From the NCBI GenBank assembly GCA_900754715.1, contig CAAEDX010000035.1:1-16896 (forward strand): a stretch of 16,896 nt of DNA. The letters run 5' to 3'. This document shows positions 6,869 through 14,887 of this stretch, one piece after another. The position numbers and the translations under genes were made by a program. How positions within the stretch are numbered: the first letter of the stretch is position 1; every line of letters begins with the position of its first letter. The DNA is from Erysipelotrichaceae bacterium (lineage in GTDB: Bacteria; Bacillota_I; Bacilli_A; Erysipelotrichales; Erysipelotrichaceae). Under the pieces are notes generated by a model. That model was not told the DNA's origin, ran no database searches, and was given only the letters and a program-made list of their open reading frames with translations.

Positions 6869-7637
6869 TGATAAGCGCAGGCTCATCATGCTAATCACCT
6901 TGGCGCTGCTGCTGATCTTTCCGCTGGGACTGCAGGCCAGGGCTGGCGGAGGGGGAAGCAGCGGCGGGAGCGGCGGATCTTCCGGCGGGTCGTCCTCCCA
7001 TTCATCGGGGCATTCGCGTGGAACTTCCTCACCGATCACTTCGCTGGTATACGAGGGCGCCTTTCTGCTCATGGCCGGCGCAGGCGGCATCATCTTCGCC
7101 GTGCACCTGCACCGCAAGCACAGCGCCTCCCGTGCGCTGCTGAAGCAGATCGACGATCAGGACTATCACTGGAATGAGGCCGTGCTCGATGAGCGGGTGG
7201 AGAAGACTTACTATGCCGTGCAGCGCGCATGGAGCGACATGGATCTGGATACGCTTCGCGCTTATCTCAGCACGCGTCTGTATGGTCGCTGGCAGGTCAA
7301 GCTTGCTTTCATGGAGATGAACCATGAGCAGAACATCCTGCAGGATATCCGGCTGCTCAAGCATAAGGTTGTCGGCGTGGGCGACCGTCAGGACGATGAG
7401 CAAGATTTCTGCTGGTATTACATCAAGGGCAGGATGGTCGACTATACCATCGATACCTGCAACAACCAGCTGATCCAGGGCAGCACGAAGCCTTCTTCCT
7501 TTGAGGAATACTGGCGCTTTCAGCGTCAGTGCGGCGTCTTCGTGCTCGATGAGGTGCTGCAGAAGGATGAGATCTCGCTCGATCAGTTCACTGATTTCAG
7601 CGAGGCGCTGGAATCAGCGCGGAGCAAAAAGGAATAA
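6858..7637 (+). CDS. Tim44-like domain membrane protein
   Basis: The product (259 aa) has a signal-anchor or signal peptide (residues 9-28, ending QARA), a Gly/Ser-rich linker (30-58), one transmembrane helix (about 62-84) and a C-terminal domain (about 105-237) that matches the bacterial Tim44-like family, an NTF2-like fold. Diagnostic parts are WYYIKGRMVDYTIDT (186-200) and the C-terminal SSFEEYWRFQRQ...FVLDEVL. In bacteria these membrane-tethered proteins have no well-defined job; in mitochondria the domain supports protein import. The ATG at 6858 is preferred over the frame beginning at 6804 because MKHNDKRR plus the hydrophobic stretch makes a normal signal sequence and GGAG lies at 6845-6848. 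It overlaps the kinase gene by 11 bases and ends just before a strong terminator. Confidence 0.85.
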   Translation: MKHNDKRRLIMLITLALLLIFPLGLQARAGGGGSSGGSGGSSGGSSSHSSGHSRGTSSPITSLVYEGAFLLMAGAGGIIFAVHLHRKHSASRALLKQIDDQDYHWNEAVLDERVEKTYYAVQRAWSDMDLDTLRAYLSTRLYGRWQVKLAFMEMNHEQNILQDIRLLKHKVVGVGDRQDDEQDFCWYYIKGRMVDYTIDTCNNQLIQGSTKPSSFEEYWRFQRQCGVFVLDEVLQKDEISLDQFTDFSEALESARSKKE

Positions 7638-7667
7638 GCAAAGGAGCGGCAGGCACCGCTCCTTTTT
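7638..7667. terminator. Intrinsic terminator between converging Tim44-like and surface-protein genes
   Basis: Arms 7640-7649 (AAAGGAGCGG) and 7656-7665 (CCGCTCCTTT) pair perfectly around a 6-nt loop and run into TTTTT on the plus strand. On the minus strand the same stem is followed by only a short T run, so it serves the plus-strand operon best and may also slow the opposing transcript. Confidence 0.88.
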
Positions 7668-7668
7668 G

Positions 7669-7689
7669 CCTGCAGAGGATCTCTGCAGG
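7669..7689. repeat. Second perfect hairpin (9-bp stem, GAT loop)
   Basis: CCTGCAGAG (7669-7677) and CTCTGCAGG (7681-7689) form a perfect stem around a 3-nt loop, directly after the terminator and seven bases from the surface-protein stop. It has no T-tail on either strand. It would form at the 3' end of the surface-protein mRNA, perhaps as a stabilising or back-up termination element. Confidence 0.6.
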
Positions 7690-7695
7690 ATTGAT

Positions 7696-10600
7696 CTATG
7701 CTTTTCTGCGCTTCTTCAGGATCATGGAGAGCGCACCGGCCGCGCCCATGACGCTGATCCAGAGCCATGTGTTCTGCCGCGCTGCCGTATCCGTATCTTC
7801 GGCGTCATCCGGCTGCTGGACACGCAGTGCCGCGATGGCGTCTTGCAACGCGCGCAGCGCGCTTTCGTAATCCTGCGCATCGCTGTCTGGATCGGCCAGC
7901 ACGGCCTTCGCATCGCGCAGCGCCTGCTGGAATGCGTTCCAGCTGTCGTCGGTATAGTGTTCGTTTCGGATGCTCTGGGCATGGCTGAGCGCTTGCTCGA
8001 GCTGTTCCTTTTCCGTCATCGTTCCCTCGATCTTCTGCAGCGCAGCGCGGGCTTCGTTGAGCCGCAGCAGTGCAGCTTCGATCTCTTGCTGAGTCGCAGA
8101 GTCATCGTTGAGGATCGACTGGGCGTGTGCGAGGGCCTCCTGGAAATGTGCCCAGCTCTGCTTGGTGTACCCCTCGTTCTTGATCTTCAGGTCCTCTTCG
8201 ACCTGGGCAGCGAGCGCCGCTTTGTCCGCAGCGCTGGCCGCGCTTTGCTGCTGGATGGAAAGGGAGACATGGAATGTTCCTTCCACATTAGGCACTTCCA
8301 CATCGAAGCTGGAAGAATCGCTCAGCGTGATCGGGACGCGGTAAACCTCACGTTCGTCTTCGACGTTGGTAAAGATGACATAGCCTCGGAAAGCGTCATC
8401 TTCATCGTCAACTGAGAAATAAGTGAGGGTGTTGCCATTGCGGTCTTTCAGGTCCGAAAGCGAAAGCGAGATCCGCTCATAGCCAGTGAATGTATCTGTC
8501 CAGCTGTTGTTTTCCAGCACGCCGCTGAAGCTGTCGAGGATGTCGATATCTACTTCCTGATCCTTTGCGGAGATGAGCCGGTGGAAAGAATAGGATGTAT
8601 CGCCATAAAGCGAAAGGTTCATGTCGTATGATCCTTTTTCCACGGATGTAAGGGTGTTGCGGATGTAGGCGTAGTGGCTGAAGCTGCCGCCTTCTCTGCT
8701 GGTGAGGGTCAGTACGCCTTCTGTTCCCCATGCTGCCGGCCAGTTGACACGGACGCCGGTGAGGTCGAAGCCGACATCGACCTGCTGATCGCCGCTGACT
8801 TCCACATCCAGCTGCTTGCTGATGTATTCATCATCGCCATGCAGGCAGCGGACGGTCATCTCATAATTTCCTTCTGGGACATAGATCGTTGAAGCGTGCA
8901 GCGGCACGGTGTATCCGAAGATCTCTATGTCTACGCCGTTTACTTGCACGCCGGCATCTGCCGGAGTGAATTCCACTTTGTTCATGCCTTCATCGGACAG
9001 CATGATCGTATCGTATGCGATCCGCTGGCGGTTGTTGACGACATATAAGTAGAGATGGTCTTCTGTATAGATCACGAAGCACAGCTGTGAAGCATTTTCG
9101 CTCAGCTGCAGGTCGTAGTCATTGGTGAGGACGCAGTTCAGCAGTCCGCTCTCTTCGTGATAACGCGTCTGCAGGTCGCAGCTTTGCCAGTAGTCATTGG
9201 CTTCGTCGTAACAGAACATATATGCGCTGGCATAAGGCGCAGGATCTTTCAGCTGGAAGCTGTATTGCTTCATCTCGGCTGTAAGATCCATGGAGAGATC
9301 TTCACCGGTCACATCGAATTGAAGCGTATCGCTGCGGAATGTCTCGTAGCATTCGTAAGTGACATCCAGGGTGTACAGTCCGTCGCTGAGATAGAGGACG
9401 CCATCGCTGTTCAGGTCCTGGTATGTGCCGATGCCGTTCACTGAGCGCACGCTGACCTCGTCTAGCGCAAAGCCTTCGTCTCCATACAAGGTGATCTTGG
9501 CGCAGTCATCCAGCGAAAAGCTGTGGTCGCTGTCATCCATCGTCCTGGTGATCATCGCATTGCCGCTGACGACCTGAATGAGATGCAGCTGTGGGTCGGC
9601 ATAGGCTTCCTCGCTCCATCTGATCAGGTACTCTCCCGATCCGCTGCGGTCGTGATCCACTGCGCTGCCGTCCACCAGGATGAGCGGATCGCTCAATTCA
9701 TCGCTGATCTGCAAGCGGTAATATGCTTCTTCGGCAGGCAGGACCTCTGCCGAAAACTGCTTTTCGATCGTCTTGGTCTGTGCGGCGCTGACGGCGTAAG
9801 TGACGCGGACGATGATCTGCTGCTGGCCTGCTTCGGCAAAGCGGACGGCAGACTGATAGATCCGCTCATCCAGGGTGTTGGATGTGCTGGCAGGACGAGC
9901 CTTTCCTGCGCTTTCGACTTCCACGCTGATCACATCGGACGCGTTGGCGATCCGGATCTGGCATTCCTGTTCCTGCAGGGCGAACAGTGTGCCATGCTCT
10001 GCCGACTTGATCTCAGGGACAGCGTATGTCCGGGCTTCCACGGTGAATGGCTTATCCATCCGGATGGTCTTTTCGCCGCTTTGAACAGCATATGTGACGA
10101 TGACGCTCAGCTCGTGTTCGCCTTGATCCAGGCTGATCCCATCGTTCCAGAACCGGCGGGTCTTCGCATAAGTGCCGCTGTGTACGCTTCCTTGCAGCGG
10201 TGCGCCGTCGACGAGGAACTGGACCGCGCTGACATCGGCATAGCTCTGGATGTCCGCGCTGAATGAGACGTTTCTGCCATTTTCGTCGTCAGAGACGTTC
10301 AGCTGTGTGATCTGCGGGATCTCCCGGCTGCGGGCCTGGAGGTGACGGACCGCCTCATTGTTGGACGAAGAACGCTCTTCCACGCCGATCGTCGCATTGC
10401 GCAGGACCACGCGGATGTCGTGCTGCCGGGATCCTGGTGTCCAGTCTATGGTGTATGATGTCGAGGAAAAGGCGTTGAGCGCTTCGTTCTGCTTTTCCAT
10501 GAGCAGCTTATCGCCGTCATATACCAGAACATCGTACCAGCCGCCGCGGCTGCCGCGGTTATACACCTTGAAGGTCAGCTGGGTCTTTTCATCGATGATG

Positions 10601-12558
10601 GGGTCATTGCCCTTTACGATGATGTTTTCGTGATAGACCGCAAAGTCAGGCTTGGTGCGCATATCCTCCAGCTCCTGTGGATCGCCGATATAGCCGATCA
10701 GCGATTCAGGCGGATACAGGGCGGTCAGCTCGTTTTCGGTCGAGATGAAGTAATGGCCGGCATCAGTGTCATAATCCCGCACCAGCGTGTTCTGGTCTCC
10801 GACGTTCAGGCTGCTGTTGTCGATCTTGTCCATGGCCAGATCGCTGAGCCCGTCATTGTGTCCTTGTCCGGCGTGATCGCCATTCAGGTAATAGTCGTAG
10901 CTCGTATCCATGTGATGAGAGAAGTCTTCGTCTTTTTGGTCATACATGCGTCCGGTATAGTGCAGGTCCGGTTTCGTGCCGTCTGCGTAATCCGGAAGAT
11001 AGAAGCTGTTGTCGATCCGGCCGCGGTTGGTGCATTGGAATCCTTCCATGTACATGTTCAGCGCGCCGGCCGGATGACTTTCGATGTAGCTTTTCCACAG
11101 GTTCAGCAGGAATGAGCCGGTGCTCAGGGCGATGGCCGTTCCGACACCGGGCAGGACTATGCCGGCCAGGCTCAGTGCGATCGTCGCGCCGGTCAGTGCG
11201 GCATATGTGTTTCTCTGTGCCTCGCTGTATGTCGGATCACAGGAGACATCGGCCAGCCCGACGATGTCGCTGCCTATGGAGTAGGCCGTGCTGAAGTTGC
11301 CGATCGTCTTGAACGTATTAGTATCATCGATGGTCTCGCCCACGGCTACATAGACATCGAAGACATAGTTTGCGGCATCGTCCTGCGGGCTGTCGCGAAG
11401 CAGACGGCGGAACGCAAATGGGTCGCTTTGCGCATCTGCTGCGATCTGCCGGTACTGCTCTTCGGTGAGATATACGCGGACATGAGCAAGGGCAGTGCCA
11501 GCGCCGTCTTCGATGAGCTCGCAGACCGGTTCAGCGTCTTCCTGCGTGCCGGTATATGGCTGTAAGGCTGTCTGTACCGAGAGATCGAGCTGTTCCTCAC
11601 CGTTTTCCCCATAGGTGAAGGAGACGGCGGTGTCTGTCCTGACGGCTTCGCCGTCCACGCTTTCGCTGTGATCCAGGCTGTCGTCGACGACATTCAGGTT
11701 ATAATAAGGATTTCCATCCTGTTTTAGCAGCAGATCCTTGACGGAGATCAGATGGATCTCCTTGCCTTCGGTGTCGATGTTCAATGCGAAGCGTTCGCAC
11801 TGGGCACCCGATTCCACGAGGATCTCACCACTGACGCGCGTGATCCCATCCTGCTTCATCTTGGCCAGGTCCGGGATGATCCGGAATTCTCTTCGCTCGT
11901 GGCTTTCCATGGCCAGATTGGAGATGATCGGATCGGTGCGCACATAAGCGGCGGCATCTCCGCTTAGGCGGACAGTGACATCGCTCAGCGCCTCTCCTGT
12001 ATTGATCAGTTCATATACAGAGATCAGCGTGGAGCTTTCGCTGCGCAGCTTCTGGCAGCTGACATCCAGCTGCGGGATGTCGCAGCGCAGATGGACGATG
12101 GCCCTGGCATCGGTTTCGGCCGTATCGGCCAGACGGGCTTCTACGGGCAGGCCATATCGCTCCTGTTCTGCATTTTGGGCAAAGATGGCCAGCTGCACCT
12201 GCTGGCTTTCGCCAGGCTCGATCAGCAGCGGTTCGCTTTGAGCGCCTCCTTTGATAAAGTTGACGGACAGATCCGCATAGGAATGATCGACGGCCATGTA
12301 ATATGCGCGCGCCTGGTCGCTGATGTTGGTCACGGTCAGCATGAGGTTCTGATCATAATCCCGTTCGATCTCGTAGCTGTTTTCCACTTCGATGTGCAGA
12401 TCCCCGTCATAGCCTTCTTCGTTTGCAGAGATCTGAATTGGTTCTTCCATGGACGCTTCGATCTGCATCCTCGTTTCGGCAGCGTAAATGCTGCTCGTCC
12501 CGATTGCGGCAGAAACGCCCAGAAGACCGGCGATCAAACTGATGAAAAACTTCTTCAT
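7696..12558 (-). CDS. Large surface protein: Ig/CARDB-like domains, FIVAR repeats, C-terminal membrane anchor
   Basis: The product is 1620 aa from the ATG at 12558, or 1624 from an in-frame GTG at 12570; the ATG gives a clean signal peptide, MKKFFISLIAGLLG to about residue 26 (IYA|AE). Going on: Ig-like regions (30-330); a glycine-rich hydrophobic hairpin (about 452-488); a CARDB-like domain (about 636-736); at least two related Ig-like repeats, each with a VTYAV strand (about 780-945); an EF-hand-like loop DLNSDGVLYLSD (1048-1059); more beta-rich domains; two helical FIVAR repeats (about 1446-1511 and 1515-1581); a transmembrane helix (1598-1614) and the tail KKRRKA. That tail resembles a sortase signal but no LPXTG is visible. 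The cellular role is unknown; attachment to host glycan or protein is the usual family guess. The gene is a single transcription unit with its own promoter. Confidence is high for a secreted, anchored protein and low for function. Confidence 0.88.
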   Translation of the reverse strand: MKKFFISLIAGLLGVSAAIGTSSIYAAETRMQIEASMEEPIQISANEEGYDGDLHIEVENSYEIERDYDQNLMLTVTNISDQARAYYMAVDHSYADLSVNFIKGGAQSEPLLIEPGESQQVQLAIFAQNAEQERYGLPVEARLADTAETDARAIVHLRCDIPQLDVSCQKLRSESSTLISVYELINTGEALSDVTVRLSGDAAAYVRTDPIISNLAMESHERREFRIIPDLAKMKQDGITRVSGEILVESGAQCERFALNIDTEGKEIHLISVKDLLLKQDGNPYYNLNVVDDSLDHSESVDGEAVRTDTAVSFTYGENGEEQLDLSVQTALQPYTGTQEDAEPVCELIEDGAGTALAHVRVYLTEEQYRQIAADAQSDPFAFRRLLRDSPQDDAANYVFDVYVAVGETIDDTNTFKTIGNFSTAYSIGSDIVGLADVSCDPTYSEAQRNTYAALTGATIALSLAGIVLPGVGTAIALSTGSFLLNLWKSYIESHPAGALNMYMEGFQCTNRGRIDNSFYLPDYADGTKPDLHYTGRMYDQKDEDFSHHMDTSYDYYLNGDHAGQGHNDGLSDLAMDKIDNSSLNVGDQNTLVRDYDTDAGHYFISTENELTALYPPESLIGYIGDPQELEDMRTKPDFAVYHENIIVKGNDPIIDEKTQLTFKVYNRGSRGGWYDVLVYDGDKLLMEKQNEALNAFSSTSYTIDWTPGSRQHDIRVVLRNATIGVEERSSSNNEAVRHLQARSREIPQITQLNVSDDENGRNVSFSADIQSYADVSAVQFLVDGAPLQGSVHSGTYAKTRRFWNDGISLDQGEHELSVIVTYAVQSGEKTIRMDKPFTVEARTYAVPEIKSAEHGTLFALQEQECQIRIANASDVISVEVESAGKARPASTSNTLDERIYQSAVRFAEAGQQQIIVRVTYAVSAAQTKTIEKQFSAEVLPAEEAYYRLQISDELSDPLILVDGSAVDHDRSGSGEYLIRWSEEAYADPQLHLIQVVSGNAMITRTMDDSDHSFSLDDCAKITLYGDEGFALDEVSVRSVNGIGTYQDLNSDGVLYLSDGLYTLDVTYECYETFRSDTLQFDVTGEDLSMDLTAEMKQYSFQLKDPAPYASAYMFCYDEANDYWQSCDLQTRYHEESGLLNCVLTNDYDLQLSENASQLCFVIYTEDHLYLYVVNNRQRIAYDTIMLSDEGMNKVEFTPADAGVQVNGVDIEIFGYTVPLHASTIYVPEGNYEMTVRCLHGDDEYISKQLDVEVSGDQQVDVGFDLTGVRVNWPAAWGTEGVLTLTSREGGSFSHYAYIRNTLTSVEKGSYDMNLSLYGDTSYSFHRLISAKDQEVDIDILDSFSGVLENNSWTDTFTGYERISLSLSDLKDRNGNTLTYFSVDDEDDAFRGYVIFTNVEDEREVYRVPITLSDSSSFDVEVPNVEGTFHVSLSIQQQSAASAADKAALAAQVEEDLKIKNEGYTKQSWAHFQEALAHAQSILNDDSATQQEIEAALLRLNEARAALQKIEGTMTEKEQLEQALSHAQSIRNEHYTDDSWNAFQQALRDAKAVLADPDSDAQDYESALRALQDAIAALRVQQPDDAEDTDTAARQNTWLWISVMGAAGALSMILKKRRKA

Positions 12559-12601
12559 CCTTTCACCCACTTTCTTTTCCCTTTCTGATGTTCTTTGCTA
12601 T

Positions 12602-12610
12602 CCTCCTTTT
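12602..12610 (-). promoter_or_regulatory. Strong Shine-Dalgarno AAAAGGAGG displaced from the surface-protein start
   Basis: AAAAGGAGG on the minus strand lies about 43 bases before the ATG at 12558 and 31 before the GTG at 12570, too far for direct initiation. No ATG, GTG or TTG follows at a normal distance. Closer weaker sites are GAAAGGG (about 12579-12585) for the GTG and GGGTG for the ATG. Confidence 0.45.
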
Positions 12611-12631
12611 CTGAATCAGAATGATAAAGAA

Positions 12632-12640
12632 ATTATATCA
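12632..12640 (-). promoter_or_regulatory. Promoter (extended -10) of the large surface-protein gene
   Basis: The minus strand reads TGATATAAT, a perfect -10 (12637 to 12632) with the extended TG. No good -35 is seen at 16-18 bp. The start would be near 12625, giving a leader of about 65 nt that contains the displaced ribosome site. Confidence 0.55.
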
Positions 12641-12711
12641 TTGAAAACGCTTTCCTAAAAGGGCGCTGGATACTGTGCGGGCTACTGTGTGCCTCAACTT
12701 GCGCAGGCATC

Positions 12712-12744
12712 AAAAAACATCGGCCAAGCAGACCGATGTTTTTT
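12712..12744. terminator. Terminator of the L-serine dehydratase gene
   Basis: A perfect 12-bp stem, AAAAAACATCGG (12712-12723) with CCGATGTTTTTT (12733-12744), encloses a 9-nt loop. It lies 57 bp beyond the serine dehydratase stop on the minus strand, where it ends in TTTTTT, and upstream of the surface-protein promoter. The sequence is symmetrical and could work both ways. Confidence 0.9.
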
Positions 12745-12800
12745 ACAATTTTTGAACAACTCTGCATCATCCTGTAAACAATGGATAAGTATGATGAAGC

Positions 12801-14006
12801 TCAGTCGAGCTTCACGACGCTGGCCAGTCCGCCCAGCGCGCTTTCTTTCAGTTCGATCGGCAGCTTGATGCCGGTCTTGTTCATGGTCTCCACGACCATG
12901 TCGAAGCTGACGCGGTTGCGGTGGACACGGCGCAGGTGACGCGCGAGGATGGCTGCGTCGATGGCACGTAAGGCACATACGGCGTTGCGCTCGATGCAGG
13001 GGATCATCACATATCCGCCGACCGGATCGCAGGTCAGGCCCAGATGGTGCTCGATGCCCATTTCCGCGGCGTATTCGATCTGATCCATGTCCAGGCCCAT
13101 CAGATAAGCGATCATGGCCGCACCCATGGCACAGGCGGCGCCGATCTCGGCCTGGCAGCCGCCTTGTGCGCCGGATATCGTGGCATTGTGTTTGATGAGG
13201 TTGCCGATCAGCCCGGCCACCTTCAGCCCTTCTACCAATGTCTCGCGCTGATATTTCAGGTCGTAATAGTAGTAATACAGCAGCGCGGGGAGCAGCCCGC
13301 TGCTGCCCAGCGTCGGTGCGGTGACGCTCATGCCGCCGGACGCATTCTCCTCACAGGCGGCATAAGCATAGGCACAAAGGAGCAGCTTCTCTCGTTCGCT
13401 GCCGTGCACATCGCTCGCTTCCTGCAACAGGGAGCGGGCGATCCGCTCCAGCTTCAGCCTGCCAGGCAGGATGCCGCTGGCATTGAGCCCGGCGTCGACC
13501 GTCTTCAGCATTTGGATGAGGATGTCATTGAGATAGTCATTGATGTCGCTTTCATCAAAGCGGTCGACATATTGATTCAGGCCGATCTGCGCTGCTTCAC
13601 ACCATCGTTTGATCTCATCGAGCGTATGATGCGGATAAAGTGGTTTCTGGGCGGCTGGCGGCTCACCTTCGATCTCGATGACCCCACCTCCCACCGAATA
13701 TACGGTCATTTTTTCCAACAGCTGATCATCACGGTCATAAGCGCTCAGCTCCAGTGTATTGGGATGTTTTCGCGTCTCATGGAAATGAAAACGCACCTCG
13801 GCATGACGGGGCGCAAAGGTCTGAATGATGATCTGATCGCTCAGGTGTCCTTTGCCGGTCAGTGCCAGCGATCCATACAGGTCGGCGCGAAAATGATCGG
13901 CCTGCGGACAGCGTTTCAGCATCTCTTTGCAGGCGCGCTGCGGCCCCATGGTATGGGAGCTGGAAGGTCCTGGGCCGATCCGGTAAAGCTCTTTGAGAGA
14001 TTTCAT
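12801..14006 (-). CDS. L-serine dehydratase (L-serine ammonia-lyase), iron-sulfur type, single chain
   Basis: The enzyme deaminates L-serine to pyruvate and ammonia using a catalytic [4Fe-4S] cluster. The 401 residues combine the beta domain, RIGPGPSSSHTMGPQRA (9-25) and GSLALTGKGHLSDQ (45-58), with the alpha domain, SGGMSVTAPTLGSSGLLPALL (223-243) and AQGGCQAEIGAA (280-291). Cys284, Cys326 (LTCDPVGG) and Cys337 (IPCIERN) are the expected cluster ligands. It is about 50 residues shorter than E. coli SdaA (454, from memory) and lacks the C-terminal tail Cys described in that type. The start at 14006 is set by AAGGAG seven bases upstream; the open frame continues to 14351 but would cross the signal peptidase promoter and gene. 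The gene is monocistronic with its own terminator. A broader L-serine/L-threonine dehydratase activity is possible. Confidence 0.95.
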   Translation of the reverse strand: MKSLKELYRIGPGPSSSHTMGPQRACKEMLKRCPQADHFRADLYGSLALTGKGHLSDQIIIQTFAPRHAEVRFHFHETRKHPNTLELSAYDRDDQLLEKMTVYSVGGGVIEIEGEPPAAQKPLYPHHTLDEIKRWCEAAQIGLNQYVDRFDESDINDYLNDILIQMLKTVDAGLNASGILPGRLKLERIARSLLQEASDVHGSEREKLLLCAYAYAACEENASGGMSVTAPTLGSSGLLPALLYYYYYDLKYQRETLVEGLKVAGLIGNLIKHNATISGAQGGCQAEIGAACAMGAAMIAYLMGLDMDQIEYAAEMGIEHHLGLTCDPVGGYVMIPCIERNAVCALRAIDAAILARHLRRVHRNRVSFDMVVETMNKTGIKLPIELKESALGGLASVVKLD

Positions 14007-14089
14007 GTCTTCACTCCTTTTCAGCATTACAAGTTTACCGCATATAGGCAAAAATGAACAGGAAAAAGATGCCGTGATGAAGCAAAAAA

Positions 14090-14095
14090 AGTATA
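14090..14095 (-). promoter_or_regulatory. Tentative -10 for L-serine dehydratase
   Basis: TATACT on the minus strand (14095 to 14090) is the best -10-like hexamer upstream of the gene, which would give a leader of about 77 nt. No convincing -35 accompanies it. The rest of 14007-14180 is A/T-rich with no gene or clear repeat. Confidence 0.25.
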
Positions 14096-14182
14096 AATTC
14101 TGAAGGATAAATGAAGCAGCTGAACTCTTACAAAAATGACATGAAAATTGTTTGCGAAGATGCATAAAATCCAGTCTCGCTA

Positions 14183-14191
14183 TGCTATAAT
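14183..14191 (+). promoter_or_regulatory. Promoter (extended -10) of the signal peptidase-mreB transcript
   Basis: TGCTATAAT (14183-14191) is a perfect TATAAT with extended TG. The -35 region (CATAAA at 17 bp) is poor. The transcript would start near 14198 and run about 90 nt to the ATG at 14290; an AAGGGGG ribosome site lies at 14274-14280. Confidence 0.6.
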
Positions 14192-14289
14192 AGGATAGAA
14201 TCAGAGTATTATGGTCAAAAACGGGGTGAAGAGATTCAAGAAGGCTGAGCAAGCAAAGGGATGTACACGACGAAAGGGGGATTAGGTTC

Positions 14290-14868
14290 ATGGCCAGGAA
14301 AGCGTCAAAAACCGGACAGACGAGAATCAGGCGTAATCTGGAAGCGATCATGCCTTTGACGAGGCAGATCTTTTCGCTGGTAAAGTATTATGTCATCTGT
14401 GTGGCAGTCGTGTTGCTGCTGACAAATTTCGTCGCCAAGCCGGTCGTGATCCGCGGGACCAGCATGAACCCGACCCTGCAAAACTTCGATTTTGCCTTAT
14501 CCAACCGTCTTTCCATCGTGCTGGGCGGGGAAATCGAACGTTTTGACATCGTCGTCGTGCGCAGCGAGGAAGGAGAAATCGTCAAACGGGTGGTCGGCAT
14601 CCCAGGCGATACGATCAGCTATGTCAACGGCGTACTGACCGTCAACGGCACGCAGATCGAGGAGGACTACATCATCGATGATCCGAAAAAGCATCATGCG
14701 GACATGGATGTGTATGAGGAGACCCTCGGTCCGGATGAATATTTCCTGATGGGCGATAACCGGACCGGATCGACTGATTCGCGCTATTTCGGGCCGTTTC
14801 ACCGCAGCGACATCATCTCCAAGGACATGCTTGTTCTTTTTCCGTTTAATCGTATCAGGCTGGTATAA
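14290..14868 (+). CDS. lepB: Signal peptidase I
   Basis: This 192-residue type I signal peptidase cleaves signal peptides of exported proteins on the outer face of the membrane. It has a basic N-terminal tail (1-25), one transmembrane helix (about 29-48), the catalytic serine in RGTSMNPTL (Ser58), the general-base lysine in IVKRVVGIPGD (Lys99) and the late block GDNRTGSTDSRYFG (155-168). One membrane span and a short catalytic domain are typical of Gram-positive SipS-type enzymes. Start at 14290 follows AAGGGGG with a 9-nt spacer. The next gene begins 20 bases downstream, so both probably share a transcript. The large surface protein in this window is one likely substrate, although any exported protein would be. 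Confidence 0.96.
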   Translation: MARKASKTGQTRIRRNLEAIMPLTRQIFSLVKYYVICVAVVLLLTNFVAKPVVIRGTSMNPTLQNFDFALSNRLSIVLGGEIERFDIVVVRSEEGEIVKRVVGIPGDTISYVNGVLTVNGTQIEEDYIIDDPKKHHADMDVYEETLGPDEYFLMGDNRTGSTDSRYFGPFHRSDIISKDMLVLFPFNRIRLV

Positions 14869-14887
14869 ATGATGAGGAGTGAAAAAA

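Noticed and set aside
7816..8223. Possible DNA-level tandem repeat in the FIVAR region
   Set aside because: The two units resemble each other as protein but have diverged at DNA level; this is a domain repeat, not a tandem DNA repeat.
9523..10266. Plus-strand open frames inside the large surface-protein gene
   Set aside because: They are shadows of the opposite strand; the sense frame is continuous for 1620 codons with a signal peptide and anchor.
13044..14057. A 337-residue open frame on the plus strand
   Set aside because: It is antisense to L-serine dehydratase, has no plausible ribosome site and no recognisable domain.
14007..14351. N-terminal extension of L-serine dehydratase
   Set aside because: It would overlap lepB and its promoter, and the family start with a good ribosome site lies at 14006.
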